Source: Gemmatimonadota bacterium (GTDB taxonomy: Bacteria; Gemmatimonadota; Gemmatimonadetes; Gemmatimonadales; Gemmatimonadaceae). From it: 64,000 nt of DNA. A program made the translations under genes and the position numbers. Positions within the stretch are counted from its first letter, which is position 1; every line of letters begins with the position of its first letter. The notes below the pieces were generated by a model. That model searched no databases. It was not told the origin of the DNA and worked only from the letters and a program-made list of their open reading frames with translations. Positions 17,071 through 25,808 of the stretch are shown piece after piece. The stretch is taken from assembly GCA_021413975.1 (NCBI GenBank), contig JAIOPJ010000016.1, positions 289,110 through 353,109 on the forward strand. Reading direction: 5' to 3'.

Positions 17071-18804
17071 TCAGCGTTCGCGCTCGTGCGTGATCCGCCC
17101 GTTGGAGACCGTCAGCAGGACATGGCCGCTCAACAGCTCCTGCGGCCGCCCCATCCGGAAGGGATCGACGTCGATCACCGTGAGGTCGGCCCGCTTCCCC
17201 ACCGCGATCGTCCCGCCGCGGGCCTCGTCGAATCCGGCGAACGCGTTCCAGACGGTGTAGCCGCGCACCGCTTCCTCGGCGGTCATGCGTTGGGTCGGCG
17301 TGAATCCGTCGGCCGGTGCGCCCGTGGTGTCCTGACGCGTGATCGCCGAGTGCAGTCCATAGAACAGCTCCCAGCTCGATCCGGGCAGGTCGGACGAGAA
17401 CGCGAGATGGGCTCCGCCTCGCCGCAGCGTCCGCCACGCATAGGCGCCCTCGGTGCGCGCCGGTCCGAGCCTCGCTTCCACCCATCCCTTGTCCTCCACG
17501 GCGTGCGGTGGCTGCATGCTCGCGATGATCCCGCTGCGCGCGAACCGCGGCATGTCCGCGGGCGAGATGACCTGCGCATGTTCGATCCGGTGCCGCGGCG
17601 GGCTCGCCGGAGGGGCGGCAGCGACCACCGAGTCGATGAAGTCGAGCGAGGCACGGTTGCCCGCGTCCCCGATCGCGTGGATCCCCACCTGGAATCCCGC
17701 CGCCATGGTCTGCGCGACCGAGGCGCGGTCGAATCCGTAGTTCGCGCCGCTCACCCCGCGGTGCCCCGGCCGATCCGCGTAATCCGCGAGCAGTTGCGCC
17801 CCGCGCGAGCCGAGTGCGCCGTCATAGTACGCCTTCACGGCGCGGATCACGAGCGAGCCGTTGGCGTGCGTGAACGGCCCTCGCGCGCGCCACTCGCCGA
17901 GCAGCGCCGCGTTCCGACCGTCGAGCATGGCGTACACGCGCACCGGGAGCCGGTCCGCGTCGGCGAGACGCTCGAGGGACGCGACGACGTCCGCCGCGGT
18001 GCCGGCCTCGTGGACGCCGGTGAACCCCGACGCCGCCATCACACGGAGCGCGCGCACCACCTGTGAGTCGCGCTGCGCCGCGGTCGGCGCGGGGACCGCC
18101 CGGTCCAGCAGTTCGATCCCGCGATTGAGCACCAGCCCGGTGGGCTCGCCCCGCGCATCCCGGCGGATCTCGCCGCCGGTCGGCGCCACGGTCGCGCGGG
18201 TGATCCCCGCCTTCTCGAGCGCGAGAGCGTTCGCCCAGCCGGCGAAGCCGTGCAAGCCGCGCAGGAAGACGGGGTGATCCGGCACGCGTGCCGAGAGCGC
18301 GCGCTTGTCCGGATAGCGGTCGGCCCAAGCCCCCTCGTCCCATCCGAAGCCGATGATCCACTCACCCTTGGGCGTGCGGGCGGCGCGCTCCGCGACCTGC
18401 TCGATCGCGGCCTCCGGCGTCGCGATACCGGTGAGTTCGAGCCGTTCGAGCGACTGGCCGAGTTCGGCGGTGTGCGTATGCGCGTCGACGAAGCCGGGGA
18501 GGACCACGGCGCCGGCGAGATCGATGACGCGGGTGGTCGATCCCTGGAAACGCGCGCCGTCCGACGCGTTGCCGACGAACAGGATCGCGCCGTCGCGGAT
18601 CGCGATCGTCGTGGCATCGGGATGCCAGCCGGAGGCGTCATGCGGCGCGTCGGTCGCGGGGGTGCCGTCCGTCGCCGGCTCCGACCAGGCGAGCGTGTAG
18701 ACGCTCGCGTTCGTGAGCAGGAGATCGGCCCGAGGCGCCCGCCCGCAAGAGAGCGAACCGAGCAGGGCGAGGAAGAGTGTTCCCGTGCGCGGGGCGGATG
18801 GCAT
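17071..18804 (-). CDS. YtcJ-like amidohydrolase, exported
   Basis: A 577-residue metal-dependent amidohydrolase of the YtcJ/amidohydrolase-3 type. An N-terminal TGTLFLALLGSLSCG segment is a possible lipoprotein signal, though the residues before Cys are not a perfect lipobox. The metal-binding VDAHTHTAELG is near residue 105. VKAYYDGALGSRGAQLL near 300 supplies the usual Lys or bridging position, QVGIHAIGDAGNRASLDF near 350 and RIEHAQVISP near 385 give His ligands, and AFSSDLPGSS near 465 the catalytic Asp. The C-terminal beta-sandwich ends in a typical GKRADLTVIDVDP. Known relatives deformylate or hydrolyse amides and carbamates; the substrate here cannot be told. Confidence 0.88.
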   Translation of the reverse strand: MPSAPRTGTLFLALLGSLSCGRAPRADLLLTNASVYTLAWSEPATDGTPATDAPHDASGWHPDATTIAIRDGAILFVGNASDGARFQGSTTRVIDLAGAVVLPGFVDAHTHTAELGQSLERLELTGIATPEAAIEQVAERAARTPKGEWIIGFGWDEGAWADRYPDKRALSARVPDHPVFLRGLHGFAGWANALALEKAGITRATVAPTGGEIRRDARGEPTGLVLNRGIELLDRAVPAPTAAQRDSQVVRALRVMAASGFTGVHEAGTAADVVASLERLADADRLPVRVYAMLDGRNAALLGEWRARGPFTHANGSLVIRAVKAYYDGALGSRGAQLLADYADRPGHRGVSGANYGFDRASVAQTMAAGFQVGIHAIGDAGNRASLDFIDSVVAAAPPASPPRHRIEHAQVISPADMPRFARSGIIASMQPPHAVEDKGWVEARLGPARTEGAYAWRTLRRGGAHLAFSSDLPGSSWELFYGLHSAITRQDTTGAPADGFTPTQRMTAEEAVRGYTVWNAFAGFDEARGGTIAVGKRADLTVIDVDPFRMGRPQELLSGHVLLTVSNGRITHERER

Positions 18805-18954
18805 GATGAGCGCGGTGAGGGACGCGGATGTCGGAGGCCGGTGCAGGCGGCGGCCGTGGCTCGATGTCCGCACGGCGCCGACCCATACGTTACCGCGAAG
18901 CGAGGCGCGCGCCACCCCGCATCGCCGGACCGCCCCCAACCGCCGGACCGGGGG

Positions 18955-19020
18955 CTTTCGCAATCCGAAAGTGAATGCCATGTTCTGCCTCGCTCCAGGC
19001 GCTGTCGGGGTTCGCCCGAC
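18955..19020. other. Two small hairpins in the 280-bp gap before the TonB receptor
   Basis: The divergent gap 18805-19084 holds two short inverted repeats. CTTTCG/CGAAAG (18955-18960 and 18966-18971) encloses 5 nt, and GTCGGG/CCCGAC (19004-19009 and 19015-19020) encloses 5 nt. They may lie in the 5' leader of the receptor gene. No riboswitch or convincing promoter was recognised. Confidence 0.25.
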
Positions 19021-19084
19021 TTCGCTCGATGGTCAGGGTGGACATCCATCGCGGTACCGTGCTCTTCGACAACCGGAGGTAGGG

Positions 19085-21862
19085 ATGCTCAGATCCGTTG
19101 TGCGTCGTGCAGTCGGAGTCCTCGTCACGTCGTTGCTGGTGACAGCGTTCGCGCGACCGCTCGCCGCGCAGACGGGTGGGTTGCAGGGCCGGGTCGCCGA
19201 CAGCACCGGCGCCGTGGTCGTGGGGGCGCTGATCACGCTCGATCAGGCCGGCCTCCGCACCACCACGGATTCCCGCGGCCGGTACTCGCTCGCCGGCGTC
19301 CAGGCCGGTCGGCGGATCATGCAGATCCGCTCGCTCGGCTACGCCCCCGAGTCGCTGATCGTCAACGCGGTCGCGGGCCAGGTCATCACCGCCGACGTCC
19401 TCCTCCGGCGCTCGGCGTATCAGCTCATCCCGGTGCAGACCCTCGTCGGCTCGCGCGCCAAACACGCGGCGGCCGAGGAACTCGCGGTCCCGGTGGATGT
19501 CTATACGGTCGAGGAGCTCAAGCGGACGGGGTCGACGGAGACGACGCAGATCCTCGCCAGTCTCTCGCCGTCGGTGAACTTCCCCAAGCAGGCCGTGACC
19601 GATGCGACCGAGATCGTGCGGCCGTTCACGCTGCGCGGACTCTCGCCGGACCATTCACTCGTGCTGATCAACGGCCAGCGCCGGCACACCACGTCGCTGC
19701 TCAACGTCTTCTCCAACGGTTCGGCGCCGGGCTCCAGCGGCGTCGACCTCAACGCCTTCCCGTCGAGCGCGATCGACCGGATCGAAGTGCTGCGTGACGG
19801 CGCCTCGACGCAGTACGGCTCCGACGCGATCGCGGGCGTGGTCAATCTCGTCCTCAAGGAAGGGCAGTTCACGCCCTTCATCAACACGAGCACCGGCCAG
19901 TATCGTCCGGGCAAGGGATTCGCGAACGACGGCACCACGAACGACATCGGCGGCGGCGTGGGCCTCAAGCTCGGCCGCGGTTCGCTGAGCCTGTTCGGAC
20001 AGTACATGAAGCGCGAGGCGACCAACCGCGCCTGCCCCGACGGCAGCTTCCCCGACCTCAACGGCGTGCGCGACTCGGTCGCCAATTGCCAGGTGATCAT
20101 CAAGCGGACCGGCGTGCCGCAGCCCAACGTGCACTGGGGCGACGGGATCGAACGTGACATCCACACGTTCGCGAACATGCGTCTCCCGCTCAGCGCCGAC
20201 GGTACGACTGAGCTCTATGCCTTCGGCGGCTACTCGGACCGGGACGGCACCGGCAACGGGTTCTTCCGCAAGCCGCAGAACAGCCGCAACTGGCCCCAGA
20301 TCTATCCGCTCGGATTCCTGCCGGAGTTCCGGCCGAACGTGATCGACTACTCGGCGGCCGGCGGCATCCGCACCGACATCGGCGGCTGGGCGGCTGACAT
20401 CGGCGCCAACTACGGCTACAACGGCTTCGACTTCAACCTCCGCAACACGCTCAACTCGTCACTCGGCCCGAGTCTCTCCACGCCGACGGCGCCGGGAGCC
20501 GATGGCGTGCTCGGTACGTCGGATGATCCGGGCATCCCGAACCAGACCTCGTTCTTCGCCGGCGCGCTGCGTCGCGGCGAGTTCAACCTCAGTGCGAACC
20601 TGTCGAAGGCGATGCAGATGGGCCTCGCCAACCCGGTGAACGTCGCGGTCGGCGTCGCCTTCCGCCGCGAGAACTACGAGGTCATCGCCGGTGAGCGCGC
20701 GTCGTGGATCCAGGGCTATCACCTGACGCGCGACAGCAGCAGCGTGGCGCAGGGTGGCTCCTCGGTCTTCCAGGGCTTCGCCCCGAGCGACGCGAGCGAG
20801 AACAGCCGCACCAACTTCGGCGGCTACGTCGACCTCGAGACGAATCTCTCGCAGTCGGTGCTGGTGAACGCGGCCGGCCGGTTCGAGAGCTACAGCGACT
20901 TCGGTCAGGCCTTCACCGGCAAGGCCGCGATGCGCTGGCAGCCCGACCGCAAGTTCGTGATGCGCGGCGCCATGAGCACGGGATTCCGTGCCCCCGGTCT
21001 GCAGCAGAGCTGGTACAGCCATACCACGACCGCGATCCAGAACGGCGTGCTCATCGAGGTCGGCAACTTCCCGGTGACCAACCGCGCCTCGCGCGTGTTC
21101 GGCGCCAAGCCGCTGCAGGAGGAGAAGTCGATCAACCTGAGCACCGGCTTCGCCTGGTCGCCGACGAACAACCTGAACCTCAACGTCGACATCTACCACA
21201 TCACCATCAAGGATCGCATCCTGCTCGGCGCGACCTTCGACGGCACGTCGGATCCGGTGGTGGCGGACATCCTGCTCGACTCGGGCTTCACCTCGATCGC
21301 CGCGGTGCAGTTCCCGACCAACGCGCTCGACACCAAGTCCGACGGCATCGACGTCGTCGCGAACTATCGGATGCTCGCGGGGAACGGCACCTTCGACTTC
21401 TCGTTCGCCTTCAACTTCTCCAAGAACAAGATCACCCGCGTGAGCCCGCTCCCGGCGATCCTGCAGGGGACGGCGACGATCTACACGAGCGCGCTCGACA
21501 TCGTCACGATCAACGCGATCGAACGCAATCGTCCCGATCGGCGGTCGTCGTTGACGACCAACTACTCGCTGGGCCGCTTCCATGCCATGGCACGCGCGTC
21601 CGACTACGGCAGCTACGTGGACGGCAGTCTCGACGGACTCGAGACCTTCGGCGCCAAGATGCTGCTCGACGGTGAGCTGGGGTACCGCTTCCAGGCGGTC
21701 AACATCTCCTTCGGCGCGCGGAACCTGCTGAACATCTATCCCGACCAGGTCCAGGTGTCGGACAACACGAACAACGGGACGTTCATCTATCCCGGGGCAT
21801 CGCCGTTCGGGTACAACGGGCGCTTCATCTACCTGCGCTCGGAGATCCTGCTCAACCGCTAG
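19085..21862 (+). CDS. TonB-dependent outer-membrane receptor
   Basis: A 925-residue outer-membrane importer. A signal peptide (VGVLVTSLLVTAFARPLAAQ) leads into an Ig-like carboxypeptidase-regulatory domain (LQGRVADSTGAVVVGALITL, residues about 30-110). The plug domain (PVDVYTVEELKRTGSTETTQ, IDRIEVLRDGASTQYGSDAI) spans about 135-260 and a long beta-barrel follows, with VMRGAMSTGFRAPGLQQSW. The ATG at 19085 has a strong GGAGGTAGGG ribosome-binding region. The barrel shows the vitamin-B12/siderophore-receptor style of plug, but no ligand can be named and no periplasmic or inner-membrane partner lies beside it. The last residues (RSEILLNR) lack the usual terminal aromatic. Confidence 0.93.
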   Translation: MLRSVVRRAVGVLVTSLLVTAFARPLAAQTGGLQGRVADSTGAVVVGALITLDQAGLRTTTDSRGRYSLAGVQAGRRIMQIRSLGYAPESLIVNAVAGQVITADVLLRRSAYQLIPVQTLVGSRAKHAAAEELAVPVDVYTVEELKRTGSTETTQILASLSPSVNFPKQAVTDATEIVRPFTLRGLSPDHSLVLINGQRRHTTSLLNVFSNGSAPGSSGVDLNAFPSSAIDRIEVLRDGASTQYGSDAIAGVVNLVLKEGQFTPFINTSTGQYRPGKGFANDGTTNDIGGGVGLKLGRGSLSLFGQYMKREATNRACPDGSFPDLNGVRDSVANCQVIIKRTGVPQPNVHWGDGIERDIHTFANMRLPLSADGTTELYAFGGYSDRDGTGNGFFRKPQNSRNWPQIYPLGFLPEFRPNVIDYSAAGGIRTDIGGWAADIGANYGYNGFDFNLRNTLNSSLGPSLSTPTAPGADGVLGTSDDPGIPNQTSFFAGALRRGEFNLSANLSKAMQMGLANPVNVAVGVAFRRENYEVIAGERASWIQGYHLTRDSSSVAQGGSSVFQGFAPSDASENSRTNFGGYVDLETNLSQSVLVNAAGRFESYSDFGQAFTGKAAMRWQPDRKFVMRGAMSTGFRAPGLQQSWYSHTTTAIQNGVLIEVGNFPVTNRASRVFGAKPLQEEKSINLSTGFAWSPTNNLNLNVDIYHITIKDRILLGATFDGTSDPVVADILLDSGFTSIAAVQFPTNALDTKSDGIDVVANYRMLAGNGTFDFSFAFNFSKNKITRVSPLPAILQGTATIYTSALDIVTINAIERNRPDRRSSLTTNYSLGRFHAMARASDYGSYVDGSLDGLETFGAKMLLDGELGYRFQAVNISFGARNLLNIYPDQVQVSDNTNNGTFIYPGASPFGYNGRFIYLRSEILLNR

Positions 21863-21879
21863 CCGTGGCAGCCGGTACG

Positions 21880-21913
21880 AAGCGGGGCCCGGGCGCATGC
21901 CCGGGCCCCGCTT
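21880..21913. terminator. Perfect 15-bp stem terminator, bidirectional
   Basis: Positions 21880-21894 (AAGCGGGGCCCGGGC) and 21899-21913 are perfect reverse complements around a 4-nt GCAT loop. It lies 18 bp after the TonB-receptor stop and 57 bp before the end of the convergent M28 peptidase gene, so it should terminate both transcripts. The A/T pairs at the base give only a very short U-run. Confidence 0.8.
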
Positions 21914-21970
21914 CCGTTCCGGCACCATGCGTCGCCGATCGCCGGCGCGCCGTCGTGGCGTGGAGCTGAT

Positions 21971-23506
21971 TCAGCGCTCGAGCTTGAACCCCGCGTCCAC
22001 CGCCGGCCGCTTCGGTGCATTGGCCACGTACCATCCGGTGAGGTACATCCACTGCGCCATCCGCGTGAGCTTGGCGTAGTCGATCCGTTCGGGGAGGTCG
22101 CCCGCGGTGTGATAGTCGTCGTGCAGGTTGGTCGTGTACATCAAGGCCGGGATGCCCAGGCGCGCGTAGGGCAGGTGATCGCTCCGGAAGTACCATCCTT
22201 CGGGGTGGGTCGGGCGGTCCCACAGCGTATCGACCACGAAGCGGCCCGTCTGGGCGTTGGCCTGCAGTGCCATCGTGACGAGTTCCGCCGAGACGCGATG
22301 CGGCGGTTGCACGCCGAGCAGGGCCGCCGTGTCGGGATTGTTCCGGCCGATCATGTCGCCGTTGAGCACGGTCACGATCTGCGCCAGCGGAACCACCGGG
22401 TGCGCCGAGTGGTAGCGCGATCCCAGCAGGCCGCGCTCCTCGGCGCCGTGGTGGACGAAGAGCACGGAGCGCTTGGGGCGCTGCGCGACGAAGGCCCGTG
22501 CCGCCGCGAACTGCGCCACGCTCACTGACGCATTGTCGTCCGCGCCGGCGAGCACCGAATCGCCGGGGACGAGCAGGCGCACGCCATTGGCGTCCTGGTG
22601 CGAGCTGTAGAGCACGTACTCCTCGCGCAACACCGGGTCGGTGCCGCGCAGCCTGCCGATGACGTTCACCGACGGCACGTCGAACCGCTCGAGTCGGACC
22701 GAGAGCGCGACCTCGGGAGCCTGCTGCAGCGTCGCCGCCATCGCGGCACGCACCATGTACGCGGGTGTCGGGCCGACGCCGAGCCCCGGCACGGGCGCCA
22801 CACGATCGGATCCCCCCGCGGCGCGCGGCGTCGCGTGGTCCACGTCGTAGTCACCGCGTGCGCGCTGGACGGCGAGCGCGGCGAAGTCATCGTCGACCAC
22901 CTGATCGGCGACGAGCAGCACGGCAGCGGCGCCGCGGCGCGTGAGGCGTGCGAGCGCACCCGCGACGGCCGCCGCCGCGTAGCGCGACGCTCCCGGATAG
23001 CTGTACTGGCGGATGCTGCCCGGCGCCGGTGCGCGCAGCAGAGTGGCGACGATGCGCCCCCGGAGGTCGATCGTCGTGTCCGCCGGGTCGGCGAGCCAGA
23101 GGACGGGCCCCGTCGCCTCGACCGGTGCGACGCCGAGCGGGATGATGTCGCCGAAGATCGTCAGCATCCGGCCGCCGATGCTCGCGCGGCTCGCGCTCAC
23201 CGCCACGCGCGTGCGCGTGATGTCGAACCACTGGAACCAGGTGCCGTCGTCGCCGGCCGGTTCGAGGCCGATGCGCGCGTACTGCTCGGCCACCCAGATC
23301 GACGCCTTCATCTCGTCGAGCGTGCCACCCTCGCGGCCGCGCATCGCCGGCGAGGCCATGGCGAAGAGGTCGCGGCGGAGATCGGCCTCGCGGATCGCAC
23401 GGATGGCGGTCGGTGGTGCCGGCGCCGCCGTCGTCGCGGCTGCGCGCGCCGGAGGTTGCGCCGTGACGGACACCGGCAGCGCGAGCAGCAGCAACAGGCG
23501 GCGCAC
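21971..23506 (-). CDS. Secreted M28 family aminopeptidase
   Basis: A 511-residue exported metallopeptidase. The signal peptide RRLLLLLALPVSVTAQ is followed by a lid/PA-like region (about residues 125-290) and the M28 catalytic domain. All expected zinc ligands are visible: YSSHQDANG (His), LAGADDNASV (bridging Asp), HHGAEERGLLGS (Glu-Glu), NGDMIGRN (Asp) and DDYHTAGD (last His). The ATG at 23506 follows the stop of a small membrane protein gene by 1 bp, so the two form an operon. It converges on the TonB receptor across a strong hairpin. Likely role: removal of N-terminal residues from peptides outside the inner membrane. Confidence 0.92.
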   Translation of the reverse strand: MRRLLLLLALPVSVTAQPPARAAATTAAPAPPTAIRAIREADLRRDLFAMASPAMRGREGGTLDEMKASIWVAEQYARIGLEPAGDDGTWFQWFDITRTRVAVSASRASIGGRMLTIFGDIIPLGVAPVEATGPVLWLADPADTTIDLRGRIVATLLRAPAPGSIRQYSYPGASRYAAAAVAGALARLTRRGAAAVLLVADQVVDDDFAALAVQRARGDYDVDHATPRAAGGSDRVAPVPGLGVGPTPAYMVRAAMAATLQQAPEVALSVRLERFDVPSVNVIGRLRGTDPVLREEYVLYSSHQDANGVRLLVPGDSVLAGADDNASVSVAQFAAARAFVAQRPKRSVLFVHHGAEERGLLGSRYHSAHPVVPLAQIVTVLNGDMIGRNNPDTAALLGVQPPHRVSAELVTMALQANAQTGRFVVDTLWDRPTHPEGWYFRSDHLPYARLGIPALMYTTNLHDDYHTAGDLPERIDYAKLTRMAQWMYLTGWYVANAPKRPAVDAGFKLER

Positions 23507-23507
23507 C

Positions 23508-23930
23508 TTACGCGATCCAGCGATGCGCCGTCGCCTTCCGCGCGAGGAGCACGAGTCCCACCGCGATCAGCAGCACCATGCCCTGGATGGCGAACGCGGC
23601 CGCTTCCGGCGTGGCCTCCGCCGGGCCCATCCCGAAGAGCGAGATGTCCTGCGCCACGACGCCCAGCACCGATGCGACCAGCAGGGGCGTCGCCCAGCGC
23701 TTGCGCAGGATCAGGCCGAGGGAGCCGAGTGCGCCCGCCCAGACCGCTATCGCGGTCGCCGCGACCGACCAGGCGGGGCGCGCGTTGTACATCGCCTGCT
23801 GCGCCGCGGTCATCTTCGCGATGTCCTCGGGCTTGAGCATCACGTCGCTCAGGTACGCGGCGCAGCCGACGAGGTTCCAGAGCAGGGCGATGATGGCGAC
23901 CGGCAAGTACCACTTCGGGGGCTGTTCCAC
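23508..23930 (-). CDS. Small integral membrane protein of unknown function
   Basis: A 140-residue protein with about four hydrophobic helices: WYLPVAIIALLWNLVGCAAYL, WSVAATAIAVWAGALGSLGLI, TPLLVASVLGVVAQDI and a C-terminal GMVLLIAVGLVLLA. The loop after helix 1 (SDVMLKPEDIAKMTAAQQAMY) is acidic and helical. No transport or catalytic motif was recognised, although similar proteins are sometimes labelled as sugar transporters. It is the first gene of a two-gene operon with the M28 aminopeptidase 1 bp downstream. Function unknown. Confidence 0.7.
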   Translation of the reverse strand: MEQPPKWYLPVAIIALLWNLVGCAAYLSDVMLKPEDIAKMTAAQQAMYNARPAWSVAATAIAVWAGALGSLGLILRKRWATPLLVASVLGVVAQDISLFGMGPAEATPEAAAFAIQGMVLLIAVGLVLLARKATAHRWIA

Positions 23931-24006
23931 GGTGCTTGGCTCCGGGTTGGTGGACGCGCGATTCTAGGGTCGCGACCACGCTTCCGCAAGCCGGAACCCG
24001 GGGCCG

Positions 24007-24864
24007 TCACCCCGCCCGTGCGATCGCGTCCTTGGCCATCACACCCATGTCGAGCGCGCCGTTGCCGTCGCCGATCAGCTCATCCATCCGTGCGGCGAGC
24101 CCCGGGAGCAGTGCGAGCGGCAGCGCACCGGCGGTCTCGATCATGAGCCGCACATCCTTGCGTGCCATCGTGAGTTCGAAGCTCGCGGTGTAGTCGCCGG
24201 CGGCCATCTTCGTCCCTCGGCCGGCGATGATCCCGGCGCCGAAGAAGAAGTTGAGCAACGAGAGCGCCTCGCCCGGCTTCACCGTCGCATTCGCCGCGAT
24301 CGAGAAGATGTCCGAGAGCAGCCCGCCGGTGCCGATGATGTACGCGTTGCCGCAGAGCTTCATCACCGCCGCGAGGTCGTTGCGTTCGCCCAGGTACTCG
24401 ACGCGCTGCGCCTGCAGTCCGAGGGCGGGCTCGACCTCGTCGAAGAGCGCGCGCGGGCCGCACGCCATGATGATCCCCTGCGACTCCCGCGCGGCGGCGG
24501 GACCGATGAACACGGGGCAGTGCAGGTAGCGCACCCCCTCCGCGTTGAGGCGCGTCGCGCGCGCGGCGGTGAGCGCGGGCAGCGTGGTCGTGTGATCCAC
24601 GATGATCGCCCCCGGTGCGAGCCCGGGGCGCAACGCGCGAACCACATCCTCCACCGAGGCATCGTCCTGCAGCACCAGATGCACGCGTGCGGCGCCCCGT
24701 ACCGCCATCTCCGGAGAGCCGGCGACGTGGGCACCGAACTGCTGCAGCGCGCGGGCCTTCGCCGTCGTGCGGTTCCATACCGTGACGCGGTCGCCTCGCT
24801 TGCAGGCGGCCTCGACGAAGGCGGCGCCGAGGAGTCCGGTGCCGAGGAATGCGATGGTGGCCAT
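24007..24864 (-). CDS. NAD(P)-dependent beta-hydroxyacid dehydrogenase family protein
   Basis: A 285-residue cytosolic oxidoreductase of the 3-hydroxyisobutyrate/6-phosphogluconate dehydrogenase family. The N-terminal dinucleotide-binding loop IAFLGTGLLGAAFVEAA is at residues 3-19. The substrate-binding region LHCPVFIGPAAARESQG is near 120, where the family usually has D-A-P-V-S-G-G. The catalytic Lys lies in VMKLCGNAYIIG near 170. The deviation in the substrate motif points to an imine-reductase-like or otherwise non-standard substrate. The ATG at 24864 faces the VOC gene across a 130-bp gap that carries a perfect palindrome. No other pathway gene is adjacent. Confidence 0.87.
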   Translation of the reverse strand: MATIAFLGTGLLGAAFVEAACKRGDRVTVWNRTTAKARALQQFGAHVAGSPEMAVRGAARVHLVLQDDASVEDVVRALRPGLAPGAIIVDHTTTLPALTAARATRLNAEGVRYLHCPVFIGPAAARESQGIIMACGPRALFDEVEPALGLQAQRVEYLGERNDLAAVMKLCGNAYIIGTGGLLSDIFSIAANATVKPGEALSLLNFFFGAGIIAGRGTKMAAGDYTASFELTMARKDVRLMIETAGALPLALLPGLAARMDELIGDGNGALDMGVMAKDAIARAG

Positions 24865-24926
24865 GGACGCTGCTCGCTGGTACGAGTGGGACGCCCGACG
24901 GAGGAGCCGTCCGGCGACGTGCCGTG

Positions 24927-24942
24927 CATATTCAGGAATATG
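24927..24942. promoter_or_regulatory. Perfect AT-rich palindrome in a divergent promoter region
   Basis: CATATTC at 24927-24933 and GAATATG at 24936-24942 are exact reverse complements separated by AG. The site is AT-rich in a strongly GC-rich background and sits between the divergent dehydrogenase (start 24864) and VOC gene (start 24995). It is a good candidate operator for a dimeric regulator acting on both genes, but no regulator gene is next to it. Confidence 0.5.
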
Positions 24943-24994
24943 GTGGCGGCCACTGGGGCCGATAGCCCGCACACCCGACCGACGAGACCGCATC

Positions 24995-25762
24995 ATGCCG
25001 CTCCGACGCCGCGAACCCGGTGAGTTCTGCTGGATCAACATCGTCACACCGCACCCCGCCGAGGCGCAGGCCTTCTTCGCCGCGCTGCTCGGCTGGACGT
25101 ACCAGCCGATCCCGGGAATGGGGCACCGGTGCCAGGTCGGCGGGCGCGACGTCGGCGGCATCTTCGATCTGGCCGGCCCACAGACGCCGCCGGGAACGAT
25201 GCCGGGGATCGGCGTGATGGTGCGTGTGGAGGACGTCGACGCCACTGCGGCGCGTGCGGCAACGCTCGGCGGTCGGGCCGGCGCGGCGTTCGACATCGGC
25301 CCCAGCGGCCGCATGGCCGAGTGCTGGGACCCCACGAACGCGAACTTCGACCTCTGGCAACCGCGACAGGACCAGGGCACCGACGCGGACGAGAGCCTCG
25401 TCGGTGCGCCGAGCTGGTTCGAGCTCATGACCAGCGACGTCGATCGCGCGCGGGCGTTCTATGAGGCGCTGTTCGGCTGGACCGCCGAGGCCATGCCCGG
25501 ACAGTCGATGCCTTACACGACCTTCAAACTCGGCGACCGATACGTCGCTGGGATGATGGCGATCACCCCGGAGATGCACGGCGTCCCGCCCTGCTGGATG
25601 CCGTACTTCACCGTGAGTGATGCCGATGCGGCAGCGCGAGAGGCCGTGCGACTCGGCGGGTCGGTCTACCTCGGGGTCAAGGAAGCGGCCAGCGTCGGCC
25701 GCTTCTGCGGGATCAGGTCACCGCAGGGTGTGCACTTCCTCGTCATGCAGTACGTACGGTGA
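24995..25762 (+). CDS. Two-domain VOC (glyoxalase/bleomycin-resistance fold) protein
   Basis: A 255-residue protein with two VOC modules: residues about 10-120 (FCWINIVTPHPAEAQAFFAALLGW) and about 130-255 (SWFELMTSDVDRARAFYEALFGW). Each begins with the usual strand and helix that carry metal-ligand positions, and both end with strands such as PQGVHFLVMQYV. Paired VOC proteins of this kind are often annotated as glyoxalase-like or 27-kDa antigen-type proteins and their substrates are rarely known. The ATG at 24995 is the start; no strong ribosome-binding site precedes it. It is divergent from an NAD-dependent dehydrogenase. Confidence 0.88.
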   Translation: MPLRRREPGEFCWINIVTPHPAEAQAFFAALLGWTYQPIPGMGHRCQVGGRDVGGIFDLAGPQTPPGTMPGIGVMVRVEDVDATAARAATLGGRAGAAFDIGPSGRMAECWDPTNANFDLWQPRQDQGTDADESLVGAPSWFELMTSDVDRARAFYEALFGWTAEAMPGQSMPYTTFKLGDRYVAGMMAITPEMHGVPPCWMPYFTVSDADAAAREAVRLGGSVYLGVKEAASVGRFCGIRSPQGVHFLVMQYVR

Positions 25763-25808
25763 CCTGCACCCATTCCTTACGGAAGGCCTGCGATGACCTT
25801 CGGCGCGC

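Noticed and set aside
18805..19084. Riboswitch upstream of the TonB receptor, for example a cobalamin type
   Set aside because: Only two short hairpins are present and no conserved riboswitch box was seen.
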